Positions 8,435 to 16,165 of a stretch of DNA of 38,401 nt are shown here, one piece after another. Source of the DNA: JAAYEA01 sp012689325 (GTDB taxonomy: Bacteria; Chloroflexota; Anaerolineae; JAAYEA01); the NCBI GenBank assembly GCA_036841525.1, contig DAITVZ010000053.1:1-38401 (forward strand), given 5' to 3'. Positions within the stretch are counted from its first letter, which is position 1; each line of letters begins with the position of its first letter. The position numbers were made by a program, and so were the translations under genes. The notes beneath the pieces were generated by a model. That model did no database searches, was not told the origin of the DNA, and was given only the letters and a program-made list of their open reading frames with translations.

Positions 8435-9319
8435 TTAGCCCGTGGTCGGCCACGCAAGCAGGGCGGGACCGTGGGGATCATGATAGGCCCCCGCGGGCAA
8501 CCGCCCTGCACTGGCATAGCAATAGAGGCAGCCGTGCGCGCAGGTGTCGTACATGCCAATGTCCTTGCTGGCCACGCAGCCGCAGGCGGGCCGTTGGTGG
8601 GGGTCCTTGGCGGCGGGCACCTGCAGGCCAAAGACTCGCGCAATGTACGCATCGTCCACGCACTTGCCTGGGGGGATGCCATAAGGTGAAAGGTCGCGCG
8701 GCTCGGCGCAACTGACGATCTCCATCCCCTGCTCCCCCGCCGTCGCCGACAACCCTCGCAACAGGTCGGCCAGTTCGGCGTCGATTCTCTGCGTCTCCCG
8801 CGCCCACACACCGGCCCCTCGCAGCCTCCGCAACGCCTGCGGATAGGGGTCGAACAGGCTGATGGTGACGCGTTGGGTGGCGCCGGAGAGGGCCTCCGCC
8901 AGCTCCCGAAAGCGCCGCAGGTGATAGCCCGCGTCGGTCAGGTCGGAGAGCAGAATGGGGTCGTAGCGCCAGAGCACCCGCTGCGGCCCGACCTGGCGGG
9001 ACAGGGCTAGAAAGGACGCCAGGAGATCGGCGGCGGGAGGCAGGTGCGGCTCCAGGGACGCCGGGTAGCCAGTCAGGGTGAACTGGAAATAGTAGCGATA
9101 CCCTCGCTGGTCCAGCTCGGTCAGGCGCGACAGCAGGGGCCGGGGATTGCGCGTCCAAAAGACGATGATCTCCACCTCGGCAGGCGCAAGCGACACCCGC
9201 GAGACCTGCTTGCGGTTATAGGGGTTCGGCACGAGGCAGTACCCCTCCCGGATGCGCTCCATGAACCAGGGCGCGTACAGGGCGGGGATGTCGGTTCGGC
9301 GGCTGGCGCTGATGATCAT
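8435..9319 (-). CDS. DUF1848 family protein with C-terminal CxxxCxxC cluster
   Basis: 294 residues. The N-terminal ISASRRTDIPALY and the IIVFWTRNPRPLL segment are typical of DUF1848. The end holds CGC followed by C260-x3-C264-x2-C267 (CAHGCLYC), spaced like a radical-SAM iron-sulfur motif but at the C-terminus. The biochemical function of the family is unknown to me. The start ATG is supported by a promoter 34 bp upstream (-35 TTGACG, -10 TATGAT). It is a single-gene unit between two plus-strand units. Confidence 0.85.
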   Translation of the reverse strand: MIISASRRTDIPALYAPWFMERIREGYCLVPNPYNRKQVSRVSLAPAEVEIIVFWTRNPRPLLSRLTELDQRGYRYYFQFTLTGYPASLEPHLPPAADLLASFLALSRQVGPQRVLWRYDPILLSDLTDAGYHLRRFRELAEALSGATQRVTISLFDPYPQALRRLRGAGVWARETQRIDAELADLLRGLSATAGEQGMEIVSCAEPRDLSPYGIPPGKCVDDAYIARVFGLQVPAAKDPHQRPACGCVASKDIGMYDTCAHGCLYCYASAGRLPAGAYHDPHGPALLAWPTTG

Positions 9320-9352
9320 TGGGTGTCCCTCTCTGACAGGGGATCACGAGTG

Positions 9353-9381
9353 ATCATAGGCCATCTCCAGGCCCGCGTCAA
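9353..9381 (-). promoter_or_regulatory. Promoter of the DUF1848 gene
   Basis: On the minus strand TTGACG (9381-9376), 17 bp, TATGAT (9358-9353). The transcript start would lie about 27 nt before the ATG. Confidence 0.7.
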
Positions 9382-9422
9382 GCTCGGCCCGGGCGCGGAA
9401 TCGCGCAAAAGACCGTGCACAT

Positions 9423-9450
9423 TTGCATCAAAAGCGAAATATGCTATAAT
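9423..9450 (+). promoter_or_regulatory. Promoter of rplS
   Basis: TTGCAT (9423-9428), 16 bp, TATAAT (9445-9450), with an extended -10 TGC just before it. The leader to the ATG at 9494 is about 37 nt. Confidence 0.8.
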
Positions 9451-9493
9451 TCCCCTTCGTGACAAGAGCATTGCTGAAAGGCGGTAACGTAGC

Positions 9494-9847
9494 ATGGTAG
9501 ACCTGATTTCCTCCATCGAGGAGCAGTTCAAGGGGAATAAAGAGCTTCCCGATCTGCATCCTGGTGATGATGTTCGTGTGCACAATCGGATCGTGGAAGG
9601 CGAGCGGGAGCGCATTCAGGTCTTTCAGGGCGTGGTCATGCGCCTGCGCAAGGGTGGCCTAAACCAGAGCATCACCGTGCGCCGCATCGCCAGCCACGGC
9701 GTCGGCGTGGAGCGGACCTTCCTTCTGGCCGCCCCGACCGTGGAAAAGATCGAAGTGCTGCGTCACGCCAAGGTGCGCCGCGCCCAGCTCTACCACCTGC
9801 GCGGCCGTCATGGCAAGGCGGCTCGGCTCAAGGAAAAGCGGTACTAG
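9494..9847 (+). CDS. rplS: 50S ribosomal protein L19
   Basis: 117 residues, the usual L19 length. Recognised by LHPGDDVRVHNRIVEGERER, FQGVVMRLRKGG, the SHGVGVERTF segment and the basic RRAQLYHLRGRHGKAARLKE tail region. L19 sits at the 30S-50S interface. It is followed by rnhB, a frequent neighbour in bacteria, after a hairpin that probably terminates most rplS transcripts. Confidence 0.97.
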   Translation: MVDLISSIEEQFKGNKELPDLHPGDDVRVHNRIVEGERERIQVFQGVVMRLRKGGLNQSITVRRIASHGVGVERTFLLAAPTVEKIEVLRHAKVRRAQLYHLRGRHGKAARLKEKRY

Positions 9848-9878
9848 ACCAGGCTTACCCACCCTATGGGGTCCATCT

Positions 9879-9914
9879 AGGCGCAGGTGCTCTTGCCTGC
9901 GCCTTGTTCATTTT
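9879..9914 (+). terminator. Terminator between rplS and rnhB
   Basis: A 9-bp perfect stem (AGGCGCAGG 9879-9887 with CCTGCGCCT 9896-9904, 8-nt loop) is followed by T-rich TGTTCATTTT. Its position over the alternative in-frame TTG at 9887 argues that rnhB starts at 9926. Confidence 0.7.
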
Positions 9915-9925
9915 GGCCGCGGAAT

Positions 9926-10576
9926 ATGATCACACCTACGCTGGATACCGAACTGACGCTCTTTGGCCAAGGGTACCGCCTCATCGCGGGGCTGGATGAG
10001 GTCGGGCGCGGCTCGTGGGCGGGCCCGGTGATGGCCGCCGCCGTGGCCCTACCCTTGGAGCGCCAGGGCCTGCTGGAAGACCTGGCGGGCGTCCGCGACT
10101 CGAAGCAACTCGCCCCGCGCCAGCGAGAGCGCCTGCTGCCCCTGATCCGCCGCGCCGCCCTGGCCATCGGCATCGGCTCCGTCCCTGCCGCCGAGATCGA
10201 CCGGATCGGCATCGTCCCCGCCACGCGGCAGGCCATGGCGCTGGCCCTGGCCGACCTGAGCCTGCAACCCGACTATCTGCTCATCGACGCGCTGCGCCTG
10301 CCCGCGATCCGCCTGCCCCAGTACGCCCTGCCCAAGGGCGACGCCAAATGCCTCTGCATCGCCGCCGCCTCCATCGTCGCCAAGGTCGCCCGGGACCAGC
10401 TCATGGTCGCCGAGGAAGCGCGCTATCCTGGCTATGGCTTTGCCGCGCACAAGGGCTATGGCACGGCCCAGCACCGCGCCGCGCTGGCCCAGCTTGGCCC
10501 CTGTCCAATCCATCGCCTCTCTTTTGCCCCGCTGCGCGAACAAAACGAGACCCTAACGGTCTTTCGAGACCGTTAG
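9926..10576 (+). CDS. rnhB: Ribonuclease HII
   Basis: 216 residues from the ATG at 9926. It removes RNA from RNA-DNA hybrids and ribonucleotides from DNA. The four catalytic acids are visible: D24 and E25 in GLDEVGRG, D121 in LLIDAL and D139 in KGDAKC, matching E. coli D16/E17/D108/D126. The following SIVAKVARD block is conserved. The last nine codons and the stop lie inside a 15-bp terminator hairpin, so the C-terminal residues ETLTVFRDR are partly dictated by RNA structure. The ribosome site is weak. Confidence 0.95.
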   Translation: MITPTLDTELTLFGQGYRLIAGLDEVGRGSWAGPVMAAAVALPLERQGLLEDLAGVRDSKQLAPRQRERLLPLIRRAALAIGIGSVPAAEIDRIGIVPATRQAMALALADLSLQPDYLLIDALRLPAIRLPQYALPKGDAKCLCIAAASIVAKVARDQLMVAEEARYPGYGFAAHKGYGTAQHRAALAQLGPCPIHRLSFAPLREQNETLTVFRDR

Positions 10577-10581
10577 GGTCT
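10548..10581. terminator. Bidirectional terminator overlapping the rnhB stop codon
   Basis: A perfect 15-bp stem (AGACCCTAACGGTCT 10548-10562 with its complement 10567-10581) has a TTCG loop. The rnhB TAG (10574-10576) is in the 3' arm. It lies between convergent rnhB and the macroglobulin gene and may stop both. It lacks a T-run. Confidence 0.75.
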
Positions 10582-10601
10582 GCGATTGCGGGGGCCAGGC
10601 T

Positions 10602-12032
10602 CTACTCGTTGACCACGATCTCGGTGGGGCGCTGGTCGCCCTGGCGCTCCGGCGTGTAATAGTCGTAGGCCAGCGAAGCGGGCGACTTGGCCTTGAGCGG
10701 GTACTTGGCCCGCAGCCGATAGGCGAATTCCAGCGGCTCCTTGGACGAGAAATCCTCCAGATAGATGATGATCTGCCGGGCCGCCACCTCGTAGCGCGAG
10801 ATGACGCCCTCTTCCACCAGCAGCGCCAGGTCCTCATCCAACACCGCAAAGCCGGGCGGCAGCCCCAGGTCCACCACCGCCATGCGCGCCACGCCGGGCA
10901 GCTTGAGCGCGACCCGCGCCCGCACCGTCACCACGTCGTTCACCGCCAGCTCGGTCCGGTCGTAGGCCACCTCGATCTCGACCGCTTCCTGCTCGGCGGG
11001 CAGCTTGGGGACCTGGTCCCAAGGCAGGTAATACTCGGTGATCACCTGGTACATCAGGGCGCGCTGCCCCTCCACCTCGATGCGCACCGCGTTCTCGCCC
11101 AGCCGCGCCTTGTCGGAAAAGCTGACCAGGTGCACCACATCGGCGTTCGCCTCGGTGATCCGCACCGGATCGGCCTCCTCGCCGTTCAGGCTCACGCGCA
11201 CCGTCGCCTCCCCCTGGCCCTCGCCGCCCCGCGTCGCCGCCAGCAGCATGGCCTTGAGCGAGAGGATGGTGGCCTGGGTGGTCTGCCAGGTGCCGAAGCT
11301 ATCCTTCTGCGCCGTCAAATAATCCAGCGCGCCGCTCGCCGTTTCGGGATAAACGCCCGCCTTGAGCATGGCGTAGGCCACCAAGGCCGTGGTCTCCAGG
11401 CTGGCCGCGTTATCGCGCCCGCCCATGAAGGAGGCGATCTCGGTGGTCCAATAGACCTTGCCGTCCTCCACCACCTTGCGGCTTTCCAGCTCGGCCAGCA
11501 CCTGCCGCGTGCGCTCGCCCTCCGGGTCGCCGCCCGCCAACGCGTTGGCGATCAGCGCCAGGGCATAAGAGTCGTCCTCCAGCTTGAGGAACTCGCGGAC
11601 GTAAGAGAGGCCGCGCTGCACCTCCGCGGTGTCCTCGTAGCCCGCCTCCAACAACGCCCAGGTCACGTAAGCGGTAGCGGGGAGCTCGCTGCGCAGCAGG
11701 TTCTCCCAGCCGCTCTCGATGGTCAGGCCCTCCGGCCGCCAGCTACCGTCGGCCGCTTGCTGGCGCATCAACCAGCCCGCCGTGCGCTCGAGGAGCGCGG
11801 GGTCCACATAGGAGACCCGGGCCATGTCGCTGAACTCCATCAACCCGTAGGCCGTCAGCATCAGTTGCGCGGGCGCCTGCCCAAAGAGGGAAAAGCCGCC
11901 GCCGGGCACCTCGAAGGTCAGCAGGCGCTGGTAGCCCTGGGCAATGAACTGCTCCGCTTCCATTTGGATCTCGGGCGTGGCCTGATTCGTGCTCTTGATG
12001 TAATCCAGGACCAGGACATTGGGGTACGTCAC
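10602..12032 (-). CDS. Thioester-domain half of the macroglobulin (part of the gene above)
   Basis: This is the open frame downstream of the TGA, which a conventional gene finder would call separately from a GTG at 12032. It is in the same frame as the upstream part, with six sense codons between TGA and GTG. It holds the alpha/alpha-toroid thioester domain (repeats such as WLMRQQAADGSW and ATAYVTWALLEAGY), an MG-type beta domain (IEVEGQRALMYQVITEYY) and a C-terminal receptor-binding-like domain ending EIVVNE. There are no internal stops and the codon usage matches the upstream half, so the sequence appears under coding selection. No ribosome site precedes the GTG, so independent translation is unlikely. 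It converges on rnhB across a shared terminator. Confidence 0.75.
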   Translation of the reverse strand: MTYPNVLVLDYIKSTNQATPEIQMEAEQFIAQGYQRLLTFEVPGGGFSLFGQAPAQLMLTAYGLMEFSDMARVSYVDPALLERTAGWLMRQQAADGSWRPEGLTIESGWENLLRSELPATAYVTWALLEAGYEDTAEVQRGLSYVREFLKLEDDSYALALIANALAGGDPEGERTRQVLAELESRKVVEDGKVYWTTEIASFMGGRDNAASLETTALVAYAMLKAGVYPETASGALDYLTAQKDSFGTWQTTQATILSLKAMLLAATRGGEGQGEATVRVSLNGEEADPVRITEANADVVHLVSFSDKARLGENAVRIEVEGQRALMYQVITEYYLPWDQVPKLPAEQEAVEIEVAYDRTELAVNDVVTVRARVALKLPGVARMAVVDLGLPPGFAVLDEDLALLVEEGVISRYEVAARQIIIYLEDFSSKEPLEFAYRLRAKYPLKAKSPASLAYDYYTPERQGDQRPTEIVVNE

Positions 12033-15000
12033 CGACGTACTTTGCTCAAATCAGCCGAAGGGCATGCGCAGCAGGCCCGATAGCCCCTCCACGATCTGGC
12101 TGACGATCCCGGGGTATAGCTTGACCCAGACCTTGGCCGTGCCGGGGATCGCCGCCTCCGGGATCCACACCGCCTGCTGCACCGTCTCGCGCAGGTTGTC
12201 GCTGCTAGCGGTCCTGAAAGCTTTGCCATCGGGGACGACCTGCACCCGTTTGAGGATGGCGTCGCTCATGGCCTCGCCCCAGGCGGTGACCTGGAAATCG
12301 TTCAGGCCGAAGTCGAGCACGCGGATGCGGAAGTAGACCGCCTCGACGTCGTTGGAGGCGATGGTCATGGTCTTTTCCCGCTCGTCCAGCAGCTCGAACC
12401 AACTCTGCTCCTCCACCACCAGGCGCACTTGTTGCTCGTGGGGGAGATAGTTGAACACCGCCACCGGCAGCGCCACCTCGTCGTTCTGGGTCAGGTAGAG
12501 CGGCAGGTCGAGGTCGATAAAGAAATCCTGAAAGACGCGCAGCCCCGCCGTGGCGTTGCCCAGCTCGCCGCGCTGTGAGGAAGCCAGCGCGCTCAGCCGC
12601 CAGGTGGTGATGGAATCGGCCATCGGCACCTCGATCTCGGCGCGGCCCTGGTCATCGGTGAGCACCTGGGGGTTCCAGTACATCGTCTCGGGGAAGAACT
12701 GGCGCAGCCGCGGCGGCTCGGCGGCGCCCGTAGTCCCTGCCGCAGGCATCGCCGCATTTTCGACCGAGGTCTCCTTTTCGACCACCACCGTCTCTCTGAC
12801 GACCTTTTCCACAAACTGGGCGACGCCGCCCGCGGCCCCGAATCCATCGCGGCCGCCCAACGGCTGCGCCGCCGGAGCGAACGCCCCATCGTTCATTTCC
12901 TCGGGCCTGGGCCCTCCTGCGCCGGAGAGGAGCAGATAGGCCGCGCCAACCACGACGATCGGCGCAAGCAGGAGGCCGGTAGCGGCCAGCCCCACCGCCG
13001 CCTCGCCCCTCTGGTCGCCTTTCAGCAGCCCCGCATGGTGCAGGTAGAGGCCCAGCAAAACCAACCCCAGCGCGGCCACTGGCCCAAGCAGCCGCCCTTC
13101 CCAGCCATCCGTGGCGTGGCTAGCGGCAAAAACCAGCAGCGGCAGCAATAGGAAGCAGGTCAGCAAAATGGCGAAAAGGATCAGCCCCTCGCGATCCCTG
13201 CGACGCCAGGCCAGAACCCCAGCAACGATAAGCAGGGCCAGCCCAGCGAGGGCCGCGAACAGCACTAAATTGGGCGCGACCGGCCCCTGGCGCCCCTGCG
13301 TGGAGCCAAGGTAGATCAGGCCCGCCAACAGCGCGCCGAGCCCCAGCAGGGCCAGCAGCCCCAGCGTGCCATAGCCCAGGCCGCGCCCCAGCTCCCGCCG
13401 ACGGGCCAGCATCACCACGCTGGCCAGCAGCCCCAACCCCGATAGCGCCACGATGGCCCAGGTGAGCCCCTGGGAGGCGCCATCGTATAGCGCGCGCTGC
13501 TCCCGTTGGATGGCCCCCTGCTTTTCCCGGCGCGATTCCGCCAGCGGTTCCGGCGCCTCGGGCCCCGCGCCCGCCAGGAGCGCCTGGCTGGCCCGCTCCT
13601 GCGCAACCTTGGCATCCACGACGTCGGGCCGCTCGAAATAGCCCTCCGGCTGGAACCACTTCAACTGGTAGCGTGGCTCCAGTATCTCGGCCTGCAGCAG
13701 GAAATAGAGCTTGGCAAAGCCCGCCTCCTGCTCTTGCAGGGCAAAGACCGATTCGTCCACGATGCTCACGCCCAGCGCGGCGGGGACCGGCGCGTCGCCG
13801 AGGCGCGTCTGAAACGCCAGCCGCGCCACGTCGCCGGGGAGGTAGGTCTCCTTGTCCAGGCTGACGTCCAGGGCGATGTCCGTGGCCCGGTCCACCACCA
13901 CCAGCCGCGTGTCGCGGACGATGGTCGCGTCGCGGAGCACTTTATAGGCGTGGAGCTGCAGCGTGCCAAACATGGCCTCGTCCAGGTCCACCTCGGCCGT
14001 CGCCACGCCGTCGCGAAGCTCCAGCGCCCGCGTGGAAAGGGTCTGCCCCTCGCGGATGATGTCCAGGTAGGCGGTGCCGCTCCCCGCGGAGGCCAGCACC
14101 TCCACGCGCATGGTCTCGCCCACGACGTAGGCGGCGCGCTCCGGGCGCAACAGCACGTACTCGTCGGCCTGCTGCCAGGGGAGCTCGATCCGGCGAGAGC
14201 TGCGGTTGCCCTGCGCGTCGCGGGCCTCGATCTCGAGCGTCACCGGGGAACCCTGCGCCGGGGTCAGGTTGAGCGTCGCCAGGCCATAGGCGCCGGTGTC
14301 CAGGGTGAACGTCTCCGACCCGGCGCGGACGGCGAGCTGCGCCGCCGCTGGCGCGCCGTCGGGGTAGGTGGCGAGGAGATAGATCACGTTCTCCACGCCG
14401 CTTTTCAGCTCGCCGCTCTCGGGCACGGCATCGAGAAGGATGACGTCCTCCGAGACGGGAAGCGTTTGCGAGGTCTGCTCGGCGTGGTCGGCCTGGTCGA
14501 TGACCGTCACCTCCAGGCCCAGGGTGGCCGTGGCCGCCTCGGGCGCGCCGCCGACGAAATAGGCGGGCATCTCAAAGCTGAACGCAAAGCGGCCCTGCTC
14601 GTCGGTGACGCCCTGCACGCGCAACGCCTCGCGCCGGTCGACGTCGCGGACATAGCCGACGATCTCCACCTGGCCCGCGCTCACGGGCTTGCCGAAAAAG
14701 TAGTCGGCCTGCACCGTCCCTTCCACGCGCTGCCCCGGCTGATAGAAGGCGCGGTCGGTCTGCACCTTGACTCCGAACTTGGGCAGGACGTAGGGCTTGA
14801 CGGTCACGGTCTTTTCGGAGGTCGTCTCGCCGTAACGGGCGACGACCTTGTAGGCGCCGAAATTGACCTCGGAGGCGAGGGTGAAATCGAGGCTGGCGAT
14901 GCCCCAGGCGGAGGCGGCTGTCGCCTGGCGGTGGACCTTGTTGCCCTTGGGATCCTCGACGACGAACTCGATCTCGCCCGAAACGGGGGTCAGGTCGCCG

Positions 15001-15497
15001 ATGTTCAGGCCCAAGGCGCGGATGTGAATGGTCTGTCCGGGCTGGTAAAGGGGCTTGTCGGTGGTGAGGAGCAGCTTGGCCTCGCGGCGCACCTCGAGGC
15101 TGCGCTCCAGCTTGCTAGAGCCGCGGCTGGTGCGGGTCTCCACCACCAACCGCTGGGCGCCCTCCAGCCCCTCGGGCAGCTTGACCTGCGCCGCCACGCT
15201 GCCGTGCTCGTCGGTGCGCCCCTCATAAACGGTCACCGACTCGCCGCTTTTGACAGACACCAGGCGCATGGTCACCGCCGCCTTGGGGAGCGGCGCGCCG
15301 GTGTTGAAATCCTGCACGATGGCGCGGATGAGGGGCGCGCTTTCGGGCTGCACCACCTCGGGGGCCATCACCAGCGTCTGCTGGCCGGTGATGCGCCCGG
15401 CTGCCCAGGCGGTATAGGCCGTCGCTCCCACCGCCAGCAGCAGGGTCAGCAAGGCCAACACGGGAACCAAAAGGATGGGGGACCTCCGCTTGCGCAT
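10602..15497 (-). CDS. Alpha-2-macroglobulin family protein, candidate selenoprotein (in-frame TGA at thioester Cys)
   Basis: Read through the TGA at 12053-12051 this is one 1631-residue protein. The start is the ATG at 15497 (GGAGG 8 nt upstream); an in-frame ATG at 15518 is less likely. An N-terminal membrane anchor (~8-30) is followed by macroglobulin (MG) domains, including VDESVFAL near residue 570. About six hydrophobic helices span ~676-857, then a charged, bait-like segment (~893-919), then the A2M core (MYWNPQVLTDDQGRAE near 940). Positive loops (ARRRELGRG, WRRRDRE) fall where a return to the outside is predicted. Just before the TGA comes LLRMPFG, and after it FEQSTSVTYPNVLVLDY, so residue 1149 stands at the thioester cysteine (G-C-x-E-Q). 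Bacterial A2Ms trap proteases through a Cys-Gln thioester. With the ordinary code only residues 1-1148 would be made, without the thioester domain. See the separate entries for the TGA/hairpin and the C-terminal half. Confidence 0.85.
12024..12053 (-). promoter_or_regulatory. In-frame TGA plus SECIS-like hairpin
   Basis: Minus strand: TGA at 12053-12051, then 10 nt, then GTACGTC (12040-12034), loop GGT (12033-12031) and GACGTAC (12030-12024), a perfect 7-bp stem. The apical loop begins 17 nt after the TGA and contains G-G-U. Known bacterial SECIS elements lie immediately 3' of the UGA within the coding region, with the loop about 16-37 nt away and G/GU in the loop. A bulged U as in E. coli fdhF is not evident, and no lower stem is obvious. 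The hairpin encodes normal A2M residues (S-T-S-V-T-Y). Selenocysteine insertion is inferred. Confidence 0.6.
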
Positions 15498-15585
15498 AAC
15501 CCGTTCCTCCCTGCCCATACGCTGAGGCGCGCCTGGAACACCACACTATGGAGACGCTTGGGCCCGCGATCGAGTTCCCGAATTG

Positions 15586-16101
15586 CTAACTGCAGTGACG
15601 GTCGTCCACCTCCCAGAGCCGCGTCGGACCGTCGCGCTGGTCGGTGACGAAATGGCGGGGCGCGGAAGCAAAGCCCTCGGCATAGTCGGCGCGCAGGCAG
15701 CGCGAGAGAAACTGGGGATAAAAGCCATCCTCGGAGAGCTCATCCAGCGGCAGCCAGCGGATGACCAGGTCAGGATGGTCGGGGTTGGGCACGACAGCGT
15801 CGGGAGCGGCAATCTCGTCATCCACCTCCACCAGGTAATACCAGCCAAATTCGTGCCAGGCGATCCCGCGGTCCTCCCAAAAGTTCTCGGCAAAGTAGAC
15901 CAATCGCCCCAGCCGGCCCGTGGCGCCGGTCTCCTCTTGCACCTCGCGCAGCACGGCCTGATCCAGCGGCTCGCCATGCTCCACGCGCCCGCCGATGAGA
16001 AAGCCATAGCCGTTCCGCCACTGGGTGATCAACAGTCGATCGCCACGCAAGATCAGCGCCCGCACGACGATCTGCAACCTCTGGCCCTCTTTCAGCTTCA
16101 A
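15586..16101 (-). CDS. NUDIX hydrolase
   Basis: 171 residues from a TTG at 16101, chosen because GAGGAG lies 8 nt upstream; the frame is open further upstream, but that part is tyrS antisense-phase sequence. A complete Nudix box runs from G38 to A59 (G-x5-E-x7-REVQEETGA), with E44 and the REVQEE helix binding metal. Such enzymes cleave nucleoside diphosphate-linked compounds; this one lacks features that fix the substrate. It lies between the tyrS terminator and the macroglobulin gene (88 bp downstream) and may be co-transcribed with the latter. Confidence 0.88.
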   Translation of the reverse strand: MKLKEGQRLQIVVRALILRGDRLLITQWRNGYGFLIGGRVEHGEPLDQAVLREVQEETGATGRLGRLVYFAENFWEDRGIAWHEFGWYYLVEVDDEIAAPDAVVPNPDHPDLVIRWLPLDELSEDGFYPQFLSRCLRADYAEGFASAPRHFVTDQRDGPTRLWEVDDRHCS

Positions 16102-16120
16102 AGCCAACGCTCCTCTGGGA

Positions 16121-16154
16121 AACAAATCAGGGGCGATCACTGGATCGCCCCTGA
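16121..16154 (-). terminator. Intrinsic terminator of tyrS
   Basis: A 12-bp perfect stem (arms 16154-16143 and 16138-16127, 4-nt loop) is followed on the minus strand by TTTGTT. It begins 11 bp after the tyrS stop. Confidence 0.85.
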
Positions 16155-16165
16155 GAGGCCTAGCG

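Noticed and set aside
12030..12050. Independent translation start (GTG at 12032) for the macroglobulin C-terminal half
   Set aside because: There is no ribosome site before it, and the frame, motif and homology run straight through the TGA from upstream. A separate gene would start in the middle of the thioester motif.
12024..12060. Frameshift as explanation of the macroglobulin break
   Set aside because: Both halves are in the same frame; only one codon is a stop. A single base substitution (or Sec recoding) suffices.
13506..15647. 713-codon plus-strand ORF opposite the macroglobulin
   Set aside because: It is a GC-rich antisense shadow with His/Arg/Gly/Ala-rich, low-information composition and no domain; the minus-strand frame carries clear A2M domains.
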